DNA of 64,000 nt from Silurus meridionalis (GCF_014805685.1 NC_060885.1:22865632-22929631); one strand, 5' to 3'. Positions 1 to 37,873 are shown, counted from the stretch's first letter. Notes: a model not told the origin generated them from the letters alone. Numbers and translations: made by a program.

Positions 1-895
1 TTGAGCATAAAACCTTTTAGTCAAATGTAAGCTGTGTCTTTCTGGTTCGAAGGTCGTATCTACTGCGATAAATAGCAACTCCAATCTGTCGAAGCAACTC
101 CATTAAACTACTACTATGTTGTACATTGTTGATTTTTAATGGCTTAACACAACAGGTTTTATGATGCAAAAGACACTTTAGTTTTTGATTCTGAAAATAT
201 TATTCAGCTTGTTCTGTTAATTATTTCTGAAATCATTGTCATATATTCAGTTTGTGCTGGTCTGACTTAAATAAAATAGTGTTTAAAAATTACTTTGTGT
301 TTAAGGTAGTTTTGTGTTTGTATAGACCTTAACGCCATAAAAGGGCATTAATGGGTACATTAAAGAACATTCTTTAAAAAAGTTACTTTTAACAGTAACA
401 CATTACTTTTTGGTGTAAGTAATCAACAAAGTAATTGAGATACTTTTTAAATGAAGTAACTAGTAACTGTAACCAGTTTCTATTTCTTATTAACTAGCAC
501 AACACTGGTCACGAATGAAGGCGAGTGAACAGCATCAGATCAACTAGTAATCAACTACTTATCTAAAAGAGGTCAAAGGTGAATCTTGTGAACCTTCAAT
601 TTTATGATTGTATACAGTGAACAAAGAATTATAAATTCTGAAAATGGATTAAACAAATAAGAAACAAGGATTTCTGAAATAAATAACAAAACAAGCTGAA
701 TAATATATTTACAGCTTAAGTATGAAAACTATTAACAATGTACAACATAACACCAGGTTAGCTTATAGCTTCGTCGAGGCATGGAGTTTCTGGAGGTGTT
801 TCGACAGATTGGAGTTGCTGCTATCGCAGTAGATACGACCTTCGAACCAGAAAAACACTTTGTGAAAAAAAAAGGTTTTGTCTTTATGCTCAACT
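1..895. repeat. Imperfect foldback (inverted-repeat) element
   Basis: Bases 1-150 are the imperfect reverse complement of about 733-895; both arms contain the shared block ggtcgtatctactgcgata or its complement. A second matching pair is about 185-240 against 660-712, around ttattcagcttgtt. The arms enclose AT-rich sequence at about 250-650, which includes a TAAC-rich stretch (390-507) ending in caacactggtc, like the hAT end at 1166. The left arm may continue outside the window. It is probably a non-autonomous DNA transposon with another repeat inserted in it; the family is not certain. Confidence 0.5.
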
Positions 896-1059
896 AAAAC
901 TAAAATAAACTAAAACATGGCCACAGTGTGTCTTCTTCGTGTTTACAGTGGTTCTCATCCACCAATCCTACAATGCGTAGCTGCTGTAAACAGGTTAGAC
1001 TGTAGGCTACAGCCAAAATTAATTAATTTTATAAAAGTAATGGACACCGCACCATACGG

Positions 1060-1166
1060 TAACGGTAACGGAGTTACTTTATTTAAAAAGTAATGCGTTA
1101 CAGTATAAGTTACTGTCAAAATTAACTGCGTTATTATTACTAGTAACGCGTTATTGCCCAACACTG
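1060..1166 (+). mobile_element. hAT-like non-autonomous element end
   Basis: The stretch holds repeated taacg/gttac words and ends in gttattgcccaacactg. Ends of this kind, with a CAGTGTTGGG-type terminus, are common on non-autonomous hAT elements in fish. A similar end lies at 390-507, so two related copies or two ends of one rearranged copy are present. Confidence 0.4.
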
Positions 1167-1194
1167 GTCCTACATGTGCTGTCCCTCTAATAAA

Positions 1195-1470
1195 CTAATT
1201 TCTAATCCTGTCCATCCTCATCACCCACAATAAAAATCTTAAATTCTTTAGCTCCGCTACCTCCAGCTTCACCTCCTTTCTTTTAGTCAGTGCCACTGTC
1301 TCTAAACCATACAACATAGCAGGTTTTCCACAGTCCTATAAACTTTCCCTTTCACTCTTGCAGATAATCTTCTAGCACAAACCACTCCTGCCACTCTTTT
1401 CCACCCACTCCACCCTGCCTGCACTCTTTTCTTCACTTCTCTAATACATTCTAATCATATATCATACAGT
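1195..1470 (-). mobile_element. RTE-type LINE remnant (3' part of ORF2)
   Basis: On the minus strand the sequence reads as a decayed RTE ORF2 C-terminal region. A VKKRVQAGWSGW-like stretch is followed by a KGKVYRTVE-like stretch and then a LCCMV-like remnant of the usual LYG. A better preserved copy of the same family is at 55936-56547 on the plus strand. Stop codons and the missing ends show it is dead. Confidence 0.55.
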
Positions 1471-1644
1471 CTAATCAGTCAAAATTTAAGGCAGGCTGTC
1501 ACTAGCAGGGTGTCATGATGTCGTGACTGGCTTCAGCTTCTGTAACCGAGAAGGAAGCGCTGGAGGGACGCCGAAGGTGTGGCATAGAGAAGCGTGTCTC
1601 ATTCCCTCAGGGAACTAAGGTTACATATGTAACCTAGAGATGTT

Positions 1645-1684
1645 TCCTTTTAGGAACTCGAGCTACATCGGAACGCTTTGGGAA
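1645..1684. repeat. DIRS inverted terminal repeat, one arm
   Basis: This segment reads ccttttaggaactcgagctacatcggaacg and onward. The complement of 5450-5492 gives the same text with a few changes, so the pair marks the two ends of the 1.5-5.5 kb element. Just outside it, at about 1619-1638, lies the short palindrome ggttacatatgtaacc. Confidence 0.6.
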
Positions 1685-2669
1685 TGAGAGTCCAATACCA
1701 CCACACTGACCAGTCCCTGATTAGTGTGAATGAGCACAGCTATGTCGAAGGACAGAGGTGCCAGGAGTGGCACAAAGGTCAAGGTTGCAAAACCTTGCAA
1801 ATTTAAGTGGTGTGGACCAGCATGCAGCATCGCAGAGGTCTTGGAGGGAGAGTGAGCTCTGACGCTGAATAAAGCTGGGATACCAGAGGACCCGCAAGAA
1901 GACGCTATAGAGTCAACAATCCATTTGCTGAGCATCTGCTTATGAGCAGCAAGGCCTCTCTACGGAGGGCCATAGCAGATAAACAATTGTTCCGACTTCC
2001 TCCAGGGCCTTGTCTGGCGGACATAGCCGATTCAATCTCTCCTGGTCTGGTGTCTGGAATAGAGGAGGATTATATGCCTGGAGCCTAACAGTTTGTGGGA
2101 CGGTCGAGGGCACCTTGCGGACGTAACCCACTCTAGGGTGCAGAAAGGCACTGGCCATGCCTGGAGTGAACTCAAGGAAAAAGGGGGCCACAGAAAGGGC
2201 CTGTAAATCACCTGCTATCCTCAGAGAGCAGATAACCAGAAAGAATGCGGTCTAAACGGACAAGTGCCTTCACGAGATCTCGGCCAAAGGCTCAAAAGGG
2301 GGGTTAGACGGAGTCTCCAACACTACAGCAAAGTCCCACCCAGGCAAGCCTCTGGGTGTCACGGAGAAAACGCATCAGTAGTGGGTCTCTGCCCAGTGAA
2401 TGCCTGGACACGGGGGGGTGATACGCCAAAACTGCAGACGCGTAGACTTTAATGGTAACCCTTTTGTGAACTGCTCCTGCAGGAACTTCAGCACTAAACC
2501 AACTGGGCAGTGGACTGGGTCCAACTGGTGCCAGGAGCCATGCAGTGAACAGGTGCCATCTCACTGCATACAACCTCCTCGTGGAAGAGCTCTGGATTGA
2601 AGAATGGTCTCTACCACCTTGGTAACATGGCCAACATTTCTAGGCAATTAATGTGCCATCGCAGATGGG

Positions 2670-4133
2670 GACTCTCCTATAGACCAGTATCACTTCTCTC
2701 CTTTCTTTCTTAATCTCTGGAACGCACTGTTTTAAACCATGCGGTCTGTCTACCTCTCACAGAACAACCTCCATGATCCGAACCAGTCTGGGTTCAAAGC
2801 GGCACATTCCACAGAGACGGCCCGTTTGGCTGTTTCTGAGAAACCAACAGCCAAGCTGTCAACTGTACTTATCTTCCTGGACCTTTCAGCAACATTTGAC
2901 ACAGTCAACCACAAGACTCTTTTTTTAACCCTCGGTATCCACGGAACAGCATGGGAATGGTTTGCTTCCTACCTGGAAGGTCGCTCATACCAGGTAACAT
3001 GGAAGGGATCCACATCTACCCCGTGCAGAATCACCACTGGTGTCCCACAAGGCTCGGTACTTGGTCCCTTTTTTTCTCGCTCTATACCCACTCCATTGGT
3101 GAAGTCATATCCTCACATGGGTTTTCTTACCACTGCTATGCAGATGACACTCAACTAATCTTTCCTTTCCCTCCATCAGATACCACGGCTTCCGCTCGGA
3201 TCTCGGCATGCTTGACAGACATATCTTCATGGATGAGTGCTCAGCGACTAAAACTCAACCCCAGCAAAATAGAACTGCTGGTCATCCCAGGTGATTCACC
3301 TCCAGGTCAAGATCTCCAAATAACACTTCATGACTCCCCTTCAGCCACTGCTCATAACCTTGGGGTAACTATGGACAATGAACTGTCCTTCTTCCAACTT
3401 GTCATTAATGTAGCTCGCTTCTGTCGATTTCTTCTCTACAACATCCGAAGGATTTGACCATTTCTGTCCACACAGGCTGCCCAGGTGCTTGTTCAGTCTC
3501 TTGTCATTTCAAGACTCGACTACTGCAACTCTCTGCTGGCAGGTCGTCCCCTGAATGCTATTTGTCCACTGCAAATAATCCAAAATGTAGCTGCACGACT
3601 TGTGTTCAATCTGCCCAAGTTCTCCCACACCATCCTACTGCTGCGCCCTCTTCACTGGCTTCCAGTAGCTGCACGTATCAGATTCAAAACACTAATGCTT
3701 GCCTACAAGGCCAAAAATGGACCAGCACCATCTTACCTCAGAGACCTCATCACATCTCGCACTGCACCACACTGTCTGAGATCTTCCAGCACTGCTCGAC
3801 TGGCACCACCTTCTCTCCGAATGAGAGGTAAGTATACTTCAAGGCTCTTCTCTGTTCTGGCACCGAGGTGGTGGAATGAACTTCTCCTATATGTCCAAAC
3901 AGCGGAGTCCCTAACCATCTTCAAGCGATGATTGAAGACTTACCTCTATCTAAAACACTTAAATTAGCACTTTCCAAGTTTGCTTTGTAGAATTCAAGAG
4001 TTATATTTATATTAAGTTTGTAATCTTGCGTACCAGTGTAGATTTATTCATTGCTAGAGACTCAAAGCACTTTTGTACGTCGCTCTGGATAAGGGCATCT
4101 GCTAAATGCTGCAAATGTAAATGTAAATGTATA
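2670..4133 (+). mobile_element. L2-clade LINE, 5'-truncated, nested in the DIRS element
   Basis: The plus strand encodes a reverse transcriptase of the L2/CR1 group. Motifs in order are FLDLSATFDTVNH (about 2875-2913), TTGVPQGSVLGP (about 3040-3070), the catalytic YADDTQL (about 3136-3156), SSWMSAQRLKLNPSK (about 3220-3270), and LDYCNSLLAGRPLNAI near 3515-3560. The frame changes near 3100 and near 3455, so no intact protein is possible. The 3' end carries the typical L2 tail, gtcgctctggataagggcat then repeats of aaatgt (4079-4133). The insertion separates the DIRS RT/RNase H part from its recombinase part, so it is the younger event. The 5' edge is known only to about 30 bases. Confidence 0.85.
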
Positions 4134-4522
4134 GACCTTGCGCAGAGCGGCGACTCACTCATAGCACTGTGCGTCGACTGGGAGCGCCCAACATGGGGCT
4201 TTGAAGTAGGCATCGCCATGTGACCTTGATTGTGTGGAGGGAATTGCCCTTCCGAGAGAACCCCTGGGCTCTGAGCCACCACTGAAGGGGTCTCATGTAC
4301 AGGAGGCCAAGTGGAATGACATTGGACGCTGCTGCCATGAACCCGAGCAGTCTCTGGAACTGCCTGACAGTGAGTGACTATACTTCTCTGACCTTTCTGA
4401 CCGCCTTAAGGATGGACGCAATGCGGGTAGAGGAAAGCTGCGCGTGCATAGTTGTCGAATTCCATATGACACTGAGATACTGTAGGTGGTTCTCTGTGAT
4501 GTAGAAAGCACATCACAGCAGT

Positions 4523-4650
4523 AGCGGTCTGGTATCGAGATGTCGTTCTCATTCACATGAAGGAGCTGGGGTTCCGGACTGAATGCCCTTTTAGCCCGGA
4601 ACCCCAGCTCCTTCATGTGAATGAGAACAACATCTCGATACCAGACCGCT
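4523..4650. repeat. 55-bp near-perfect hairpin inside the DIRS RT region
   Basis: Arm 4523-4577 is the reverse complement of 4596-4650 at 54 of 55 positions, with an 18-nt loop (4578-4595). Read on the minus strand, the DIRS frame runs into the first arm (CSHSHEGAG or HMKELGF by frame) and is then interrupted by its own inverted copy. It looks like an inverted duplication made during copying or repair, and it kills the ORF. Confidence 0.9.
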
Positions 4651-5267
4651 AACTGCTCTGATAGAGCTAATAGTAACCAATGGTCGGTATAATTAAGGAT
4701 ACAGATGCCCTAAAGTCTCAGGTGAGCCAGAGCTGCATCAACACACTTCTTGAAGGTGCAGGTTGACAAAGCAAGGCTGATCAGAACGACCCAATATTGG
4801 TACGCTTTGACCCCAAAAGCGAATGTCAAGAACTTCCTGTGAAAAGGGATGATCGGTACGTGAAAGTAGCGAGAAGGGGCCTGAGGGAAACAGGCACCAA
4901 GCCTGATATGCCTTACAGGACCGCCATGATGTGCAGGGACCCAGCGGCTTGACCTGCCGAGGCGTAAGTGCCTTGACGTATTACGCAGGGTTTTTGCAGG
5001 TACTGTCGGGGTCTTGAGGGCGGAAGCGATCCCGGGAGTGAGATAGCTTGCAAGCGTCTCTTCAACCCATGGCATTGCTTTATACCCGTGTACTTTCCGC
5101 CCCATGTGTGCTGGTCTGAAAGAACCGGAGACCCCGACATGAAGGTTGCAACCCGGTGTCAGAGAGCGCTCGTCTAGCTTACTGGACGAAGGGCCTTTTT
5201 GCTCATGAGCCGGCCAAGTTATGTAGCTTGGCTACAGCGCAGGTCACAAACCCGAAATGCTTACTGG

Positions 5268-5356
5268 CTTATTATCATTATTATCATCATCATTATTATT
5301 ATTTATTATTATTCTTATTATAATATATATTTATTTATTTATTTATTTATTTATTT
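5268..5356 (+). repeat. ATT/ATC/TTTA simple repeat
   Basis: A run of att and atc triplets changes into ttta tetramers. It lies inside the right side of the DIRS element. Confidence 0.9.
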
Positions 5357-5449
5357 TCCTGGTCATGATGTCACCCCCTTGGTGACGGCCAGTGTCCAAT
5401 TTGTGACGGATTACACACATCATTTCAGAGCGTGAACACTCGGGCGTGT

Positions 5450-5492
5450 TCCTAAAGCATTCCAACGCAGCTCGAGTTCCTGAAAGGAAAAT
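5450..5492. repeat. DIRS inverted terminal repeat, other arm
   Basis: The stretch containing gcagctcgagttcctgaaagg is the inverted partner of 1645-1684. It lies 0.35 kb beyond the last recognisable RT coding, as expected of a 5' terminus on the minus strand. Confidence 0.6.
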
Positions 5493-5495
5493 GCA

Positions 5496-7090
5496 TTTAC
5501 TGGTTTGCAAATATTAAGGATGATTCAAGAAATGCTCCAAAGCAGCTGAGCAAAACTGTAATTGATTTTGTACAATTGCCTGCCGTTTCCTACATTGTCA
5601 GTTGTTTGATGTCAAGTTGTTGATGTCATGTTGATTAAAATGTAATATACCAGTTTCACCTAAATAGTCTTACAGTTTTTCTCAGTAGAGTGTCACTGAT
5701 GAAGGCAAGAGAAAGGCATCAGATCAACCAATAATCAACTAATTCTCTAAAACAGGAAAGTAAATCAATTTGTGTTGTTGAAATTCATAGATACCAGACA
5801 AAAGAAATTCAACCTTGTGCATTTTCAGTGTAACCCAAACCATAGTGTATATCAGAAACTGTGCACTGTCTTACTAAAAAAATGACTAAACATTCTGAGG
5901 ATCTTGTTTGTGAACAATGACAAAAGGACTTGTTATTCTGTTGGCAATGAGATTTACATTGACACCAATATTTACTTTTGAAAGATGAACTAAGGATTTT
6001 CAGAAAAGTACAGGCTTTTGCAAGAAATCCAATGTGTTGTGCTGTTTGTACAAATAGTTTTGAAAACCTGTAAAAACATATCTAGTCAGTTAAACACCAA
6101 GAAACATTAATTATATGAATGAATCCACTGAAACAAAAAAATATTTTTATATTTTTTCTTAGTTTTATTGTTTTTAGCTTTAGCGTGCAAAAAGTAGCAT
6201 TGTTTTTAGCCGTCTGAGCTAGGAGTAAACATGCTTGACGCAAGTAAGCCTATACGGAGGTCGAAAACTATAACACTATTGACTGTATTCAGGGATTGAA
6301 AGGAAGTGCTGCTCCTTTACAGTGGCAGCTACGAATATCCTGTGCTTTGCTAAAGAAACTTCAAAGACTTTTTGTTTTGATGAAGGCATTTAGGTAACAG
6401 CGATGAAAAAAATGAATGCTAGAAAGAAAGACTTTTCATGGAATATATTGGCCGTAAATGAGGGAAAATAATAACAGGAAACAGAGAGTAAAGATCAATA
6501 TAGTTTTAATATGATATCAGTGCAGAGATACAACTTTTCCCTAGGTAACATTTCCCATACCTTAATGTCAACAACAACAACAACAATAATAATAATAATA
6601 ATAATCATAATATTCATTATAATAATTGTCGTTAATATTGGTTTATTTAGCACAATAAAATACAGATTGCTTGGTGTGACAAAAAAGCCTCAAATCTGGG
6701 AAAAACTTTTAGAAAACAGACTAAATCTATAAAGAGATTCTACAGTGGTAAAATATATATTTGGCCCCACCATTATACAATGGGATGGAAATAGTAGTAA
6801 CTCTGTTTACTAGATTTTTACCTTGGCATCAATCTCTGTAGCAATAAAAGATGTTCCTGTTCACCTTTTAAAACACTGGGGGCCAAATGTATTGTGTTTG
6901 CACATACTTTTATGCTCATATCATCCACAAAAAACACTGGGTGCAACTTGATCAATAAGAATTTCATGTTGCGTATTGAGATTTTGTAGGGCATTTATTG
7001 ATAAGGTTTTGTGTGTGATTTTTCCACCTCAGCTACTTTGTGTGTTTTTATTACAGCAGTGGAACCAGTGGATTTAATAACCTACTGATG
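5496..7090. other. Intergenic sequence, no gene seen
   Basis: The stretch is AT-rich and has no exon-like ORF with splice signals. Bases 5690-5755 (gatgaaggcaagagaaaggc onward) resemble 505-570, so an old dispersed repeat is present. A short (ACA)n/(AAT)n tract lies at 6570-6606. Confidence 0.5.
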
Positions 7091-7094
7091 AGGG

Positions 7095-7290
7095 GAATAG
7101 TGGCTCAGTGATTAAAAGGATGGACTATAGATCAGAAGGTCATGAGTTTAAATACCAGCACCACCAAACTCCCAATCCTGGGCCCTTAAAAAAGGCTATT
7201 AACCCTCAGATGTATAATTTTAAGTTGCTTTGGATGAGAGGCCCTGCCAACTGCCATACATGTAAACAATGCAACAACATTTTAGATCTA
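7095..7290 (+). mobile_element. tRNA-derived SINE
   Basis: The head, tagtggctcagtgattaaaa, followed by the B-box-like block gaaggtcatgagtttaaata, resembles a tRNA promoter (A and B boxes). The body has gggcccttaaaaaaggctattaaccct, close to the conserved middle of fish SINEs, and the tail ttgctttggatgagaggccctgccaactg resembles the 3' end of fish L2-type LINEs. The copy is diverged and inactive. Related pieces are at 38620-38800 and 39105-39305. Confidence 0.65.
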
Positions 7291-7659
7291 AGTGCTTCAA
7301 CCCTGTTTATTGGGATAAATCCAGAGCAGCCTACACTCAGAAAAAAATGTGAAACTCTATACATTTCCTCTTCACTAAGATAATTCTCTGTACACCTTTT
7401 GCATACATCTTCAACCTAAAAAAAAAAGATGTAGCATAAATCTAATTGCCATCAATTTATTTAGTCATTTTAGGGAGACGATATCCACATTTCGAGGTGA
7501 AAGCTACATATTAAAGATCTCACAATTGCAAAGATATTAAAGACAAATCATGGACCCTGAAGGGATCCACCCCAGTGCCAAGCAAGGGAACAATTTAAAT
7601 CCTATTTGATCACAGCCTATGTCATGAACACATATATCAATAAGACGTTCACCTTTTCT

Positions 7660-7880
7660 TTTCATTAGGCTTAAGCCAATTGGGAGATGGAATGGGAAAC
7701 TCTACGAGCCACATTAATGCCCTCTGCACCGTTTTCTCGTTCTGACACGAGGGCCTTTATTATTATCTTTATTATTATTATCTCTTCATTACTTGCATTT
7801 CAAGTAAATTGAACCAAACGTAAGCTGCATCGTGCTGCAGCTTCGAGTCTCTTCATCGGTGTCATCATCTTTGACGATGG
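7660..7880. promoter_or_regulatory. Candidate conserved non-coding element downstream of epas1
   Basis: This is a high-complexity, non-repetitive block in otherwise AT-rich sequence. It contains the 10-bp palindrome ggcttaagcc and a cattaatg homeobox-like site. Minus-strand reading gives one 36-codon open stretch behind a ttgtttttctag acceptor-like site (about 7780-7887), but no compatible partner exon was found. It could instead be a coding exon. Confidence 0.2.
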
Positions 7881-7896
7881 TGAATATTTTGTATTT

Positions 7897-8115
7897 CTAG
7901 AAAAACAATAAGTGCATGTAATTATAGTAGTGTCTCGTATTTAACTTACTTGGATCAGGAAGTGCAGAGAGATCATCCCCGTTTAAATCCAGCAATCTAT
8001 TCTTTCTAGACGGAGGAAAACAGATGTTCAGACTGGAGAGATGTGCATCAGTGGGCAGACTGAGCAGCCTGTATCTCTGTATCCTACTACAGTGAACACT
8101 GGTATCTCTCTTCAT
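7897..8115 (-). other. Exon-like open reading stretch of unknown nature
   Basis: A 72-codon open frame on the epas1 strand has a strong donor-like site (A|GTAAGT) near 7947, which would end a roughly 57-codon segment reading NRLLDLNGDDLSALPDPS at its end. No domain was recognised. The next open stretch (7887-7780) is out of phase with this donor, which argues against a simple two-exon gene. It may be chance. Confidence 0.15.
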
Positions 8116-8635
8116 TTATCTTCCATTGGCCTGATATTGTGTCTACCGTGCATAATGTCCTAACACTGTATCAGATAGGATGAAGGAATCTTATATTTTT
8201 TTTAAACTTTGAAAGTTCACCAAGGACATTTTCAAAAGCCTATACATAGGAACCAAGGCAGATTTCCACTTATGCAAAATAGTCTACTGCTAATCAGCAT
8301 TTACCGAGATGCTCAGACATCTAATCTGTGTATCTGCAGCATCCAGTCCATAATCTTTATTCTGGGTCTAAATGAACAGGATCTGTTTTGGGAGAATATT
8401 TTTACACTGAGTTAAACTTGTATTTGACTTGTATTGTTTTGTGACAATTGAGGCTGACCTCCTGAAAGATGTCTCCTGCTACTCCACATTTAACCACAAA
8501 TCCAGATGTGTGTCTGTGTGTGTGTGTGTGTTGGTGCAAATATAGTTCGTTACTGATCAACAAATACAACTTAAAAAAAAAAAAAAAAAAGGAAAAGTAC
8601 ACCTTTAGCCCAAAACTTTAGTAATTAACTCAAAA

Positions 8636-10212
8636 TTTATTAATCCAATAATATACTAGTTCATCTGACTTTAAAGACAACTTTGGCTAGTGTGACAGAA
8701 ATACTATAAGAAGGTTTAAAGACAATTTCATAACACAAAATGTCACACAAGTATCATGAGTCAGTGATAAACGTTGAATAGAACTTTTTGTAATTTGCTA
8801 CATCTCAAAAACAGACTTTTTTAAATTTGAATCATTTTTCTTTTTTTTTTTCTTATTTGTTTTTTTTTTTTACTTATTTCTTAGATTAAAAACAAATCTT
8901 GCACTGGCCTGCCAACAAATATATGTTTTTGTGTATCACAAAGGGGGAAAAAAATGCCACTAGAAAGGAACATAAACCAGCACTACAGACCGCTTAGAAA
9001 TCAGCACTCCGATCCACATCTACTGAGTAGACAAGACAAAGTACCCAAGTATTTGAGTGCTACAACTTTAACATTATAGAGAACTTTATCATATAAACTT
9101 TTATGAATCCTCCTTTAAATATCATGTATACAGCTAAAATGACAAAAAAAAAAAACTATATAGAGTAGTCGCCACATGGAACAAAGAGTGAGAGAAACAG
9201 AGGGAGATTTGAGATGGATAGTAAGTGCAGTAACACTTTATGAATAGAACCAAGAAGGCACTAAAGCATGCACAAATATTACAGGTAAAGGCTTAAGGTG
9301 TCAGAGGTAGGAAATTGAGCAAGAGACAGAAAGAAAGTTTGAGGGACAAATGACATTCTTACAGTAGATCATCTTTCTTCAAGAGAGCAGGACAGGGCAA
9401 CCGAGAGAGAAGTGCACTAAAAATGTGGCAGAGCACAAACAGAAAGCCAGAAACAAATAAACATACAATGCGAAATACAGGAGCACATTAAAGGTGCATT
9501 AGGTCTCTAACAGTTACGTTTTTTTTTTTTTTCTTTCTTTCTTTTTAAACTCCTTGAGCCAACCCTTCATTCGCACCCATGTTCATGAAGCTCCACCCTC
9601 AGGATCTATGCTTGCCTGTAGAGTAAGTGTCTGTAAAATGACTGACGATGGGGACATTCAAACATAAACAAGCACTCCAGACCGGTAGTCCGAACAGGTT
9701 TTCTCAGCCAATTAATACACATGTGCTATGACCACGACCTTTATATATTTTTTTTCATCATGTTTTACATTTTACATCTTCCAGGTTATTTGTACAAGTA
9801 TGAAAAAAAACAATAATAAATTTGACTATTGCACCTTTAAGAAATAGCTTTTGTAAATAAAATATTATACTGTATTATGTGTGTGTGTGTATTGTATTAT
9901 ATTATGTATAGAACTGCATATAATTTATAAAGATAAAGACAAAAAAAAATAAAGCTACATTCTCATTATATATGGTAACGTAGGGTAGGGGTATGTGCAT
10001 TTAAGTCCCCCTGTTGTGCACATTTTGTGCTCATGAAGTGATTAATGAAGTGATGAACTGAGTGGGGTATGTTGAAAGGAAAATACAACTATGTGCACTG
10101 GTAGGATAACGAAGGACCATGATTTAACACGCTGCATGAATATAATCTGGACTGTGGTTGATACTCCAGGTGGGTGATACAGTATAACTTGGGTAACTAA
10201 GAAAAGGTCGCT
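8636..10212 (-). other. Probable epas1 3' UTR
   Basis: This AT-rich stretch without coding signal follows the epas1 stop codon. A minus-strand AATAAA hexamer lies at 8641-8636, giving a 3' UTR of about 1.6 kb. HIF-alpha mRNAs usually have long AU-rich 3' UTRs, so the size is plausible. The poly(A) choice is a guess, and other signals further downstream could be used. A short (TG)n tract lies just past it at 8508-8530. Confidence 0.3.
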
Positions 10213-37025
<26,813 letters not shown>

Positions 37026-37380
37026 CTTGCAGAAGTGATTTCTCTCCCCCTAAACACGCATGCAATCGACGATCCCCGTATATTTCGCCGAAATCCTCAC
37101 ACGCACGCGCGCGCTCAAACACACTCTCACACGCGCACACACACGCACTTCGCTCGCGTCGACAGTTTGACAATCACAAACTCCTGCGTATACGCGGATT
37201 TTAGATTAAAGGACAAAAAAAAGTGACGCGCTTTTGTTGAAGTTTAAAAAGAAAAGGTTGTAAACTCCATTCAGGGTTAAAGAAGCGAGGGGGAAAGCGA
37301 GGCTATACAGTCTCAGAACACTGCCGAGGATCGTACAGCCTTCCACCAGTTCATCACACGGGGAAATCCGAACACTGCAA
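37026..37380 (-). other. epas1: epas1 5' UTR
   Basis: The sequence upstream of the ATG contains an iron-responsive element at 37340-37301. IRE control works best near the cap, and the human element is close to its cap, so the transcription start is inferred to lie near 37370-37420. It also contains acgcgcacac-type CA/CG runs (37100-37145). Confidence 0.6.
37301..37340 (-). promoter_or_regulatory. epas1: Iron-responsive element (IRE) of HIF-2alpha
   Basis: The minus strand reads ggctgtacgatcctcggcag then tgttctgagactgtatagcc. It folds with the hexaloop CAGUGU, an upper stem cucgg/ucugag and an unpaired C on the 5' side. An extra unpaired base on the 3' side of the upper stem is a known feature of the human HIF-2alpha IRE. 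The lower stem continues through guac/guau and ggcu/agcc with one A-C mismatch. IRP1 bound here represses translation when iron is low. The core is almost identical to the human element as I remember it. Confidence 0.92.
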
Positions 37381-37680
37381 TCCGGCGCGCGCTCAAATCA
37401 CAGGCGCGCTTTTGCCGGTCTCAGAAAAAAAAAAAAAAAAAAGTCTGAAGAACTTTGTACCTCTTCGGCATACACACTCTTGACACACTCGCACACGCTT
37501 CTACACCCACACACACACACACGCGCGCACACACACACCCGTACGCACGCAACTACAAGCGCTGCGCTCAGCTGGTCGGCTGCCAGCAGGGAGATTAATC
37601 AACGCGTCGTGATTGGTCAGTTGGCTCGCTGAGACACGCCCACCGCGTCACCCGCTCACTCAATATCTGTATGACTGAAA
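37381..37680 (-). promoter_or_regulatory. epas1: epas1 promoter region, GC-rich
   Basis: A CpG-rich block upstream of the 5' UTR: cgcgcgc clusters at 37385-37410, a CCAAT box on the gene strand (attgg at 37612-37616), a gtgggcgtg GC/KLF-type box (37635-37643) whose gcgtg also matches the hypoxia-response core, and no TATA box. A poly(T) run (gene strand) lies at 37425-37442. Typical of a CpG-island promoter. Confidence 0.6.
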
Positions 37681-37870
37681 ACAAACAAACAAAACAAATA
37701 AATAAACAAAGGCAAATTTAATTATGATCTTTTTTTTTTTACTGACAAAATGTATTTATGTATTGTTTTGTTATTCATTTATTTATACTTGTCATTTTTA
37801 TCGTCCAATATAAAGTTCTAAACTGTGATAATAATTTTTTTAATTTATTAAAAAAAAATTTTTGGGAACA

Positions 37871-37873
<3 letters not shown>

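Larger units (their letters stand above)
1500..5495 (-). mobile_element. DIRS-like tyrosine-recombinase retrotransposon, broken, split by an L2 LINE
   Basis: DIRS elements encode a reverse transcriptase, RNase H and a tyrosine recombinase and have inverted termini instead of ordinary LTRs. Read right to left, 5105-4710 shows an RT-like segment (HRKFLTFAFGVKAYQY, then LALSTCTFKKCVDAALA), and 4380-4260 shows a segment reading FQRLLGFMAAASNVIPLGLL. Past the L2 insertion, 2573-2304 shows IKVYASAVLAYH and 2191-1940 shows FLHPRVGYVRKVPSTVPQ plus TPDQERLNRLCP, which are recombinase segments. The termini are inverted: tttaggaactcgagct near 1650 matches the complement near 5475. Several frameshifts and stops break the ORFs, the catalytic RT motif reads YTDH instead of YxDD, and a hairpin interrupts the RT. 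The family call rests on these recognised protein segments. Confidence 0.7.

Noticed and set aside
2304..2573. A host gene in the 1.6-5.1 kb minus-strand ORFs
   Set aside because: The translations match DIRS recombinase and RT segments and lie between inverted terminal repeats, so they are transposon remains.
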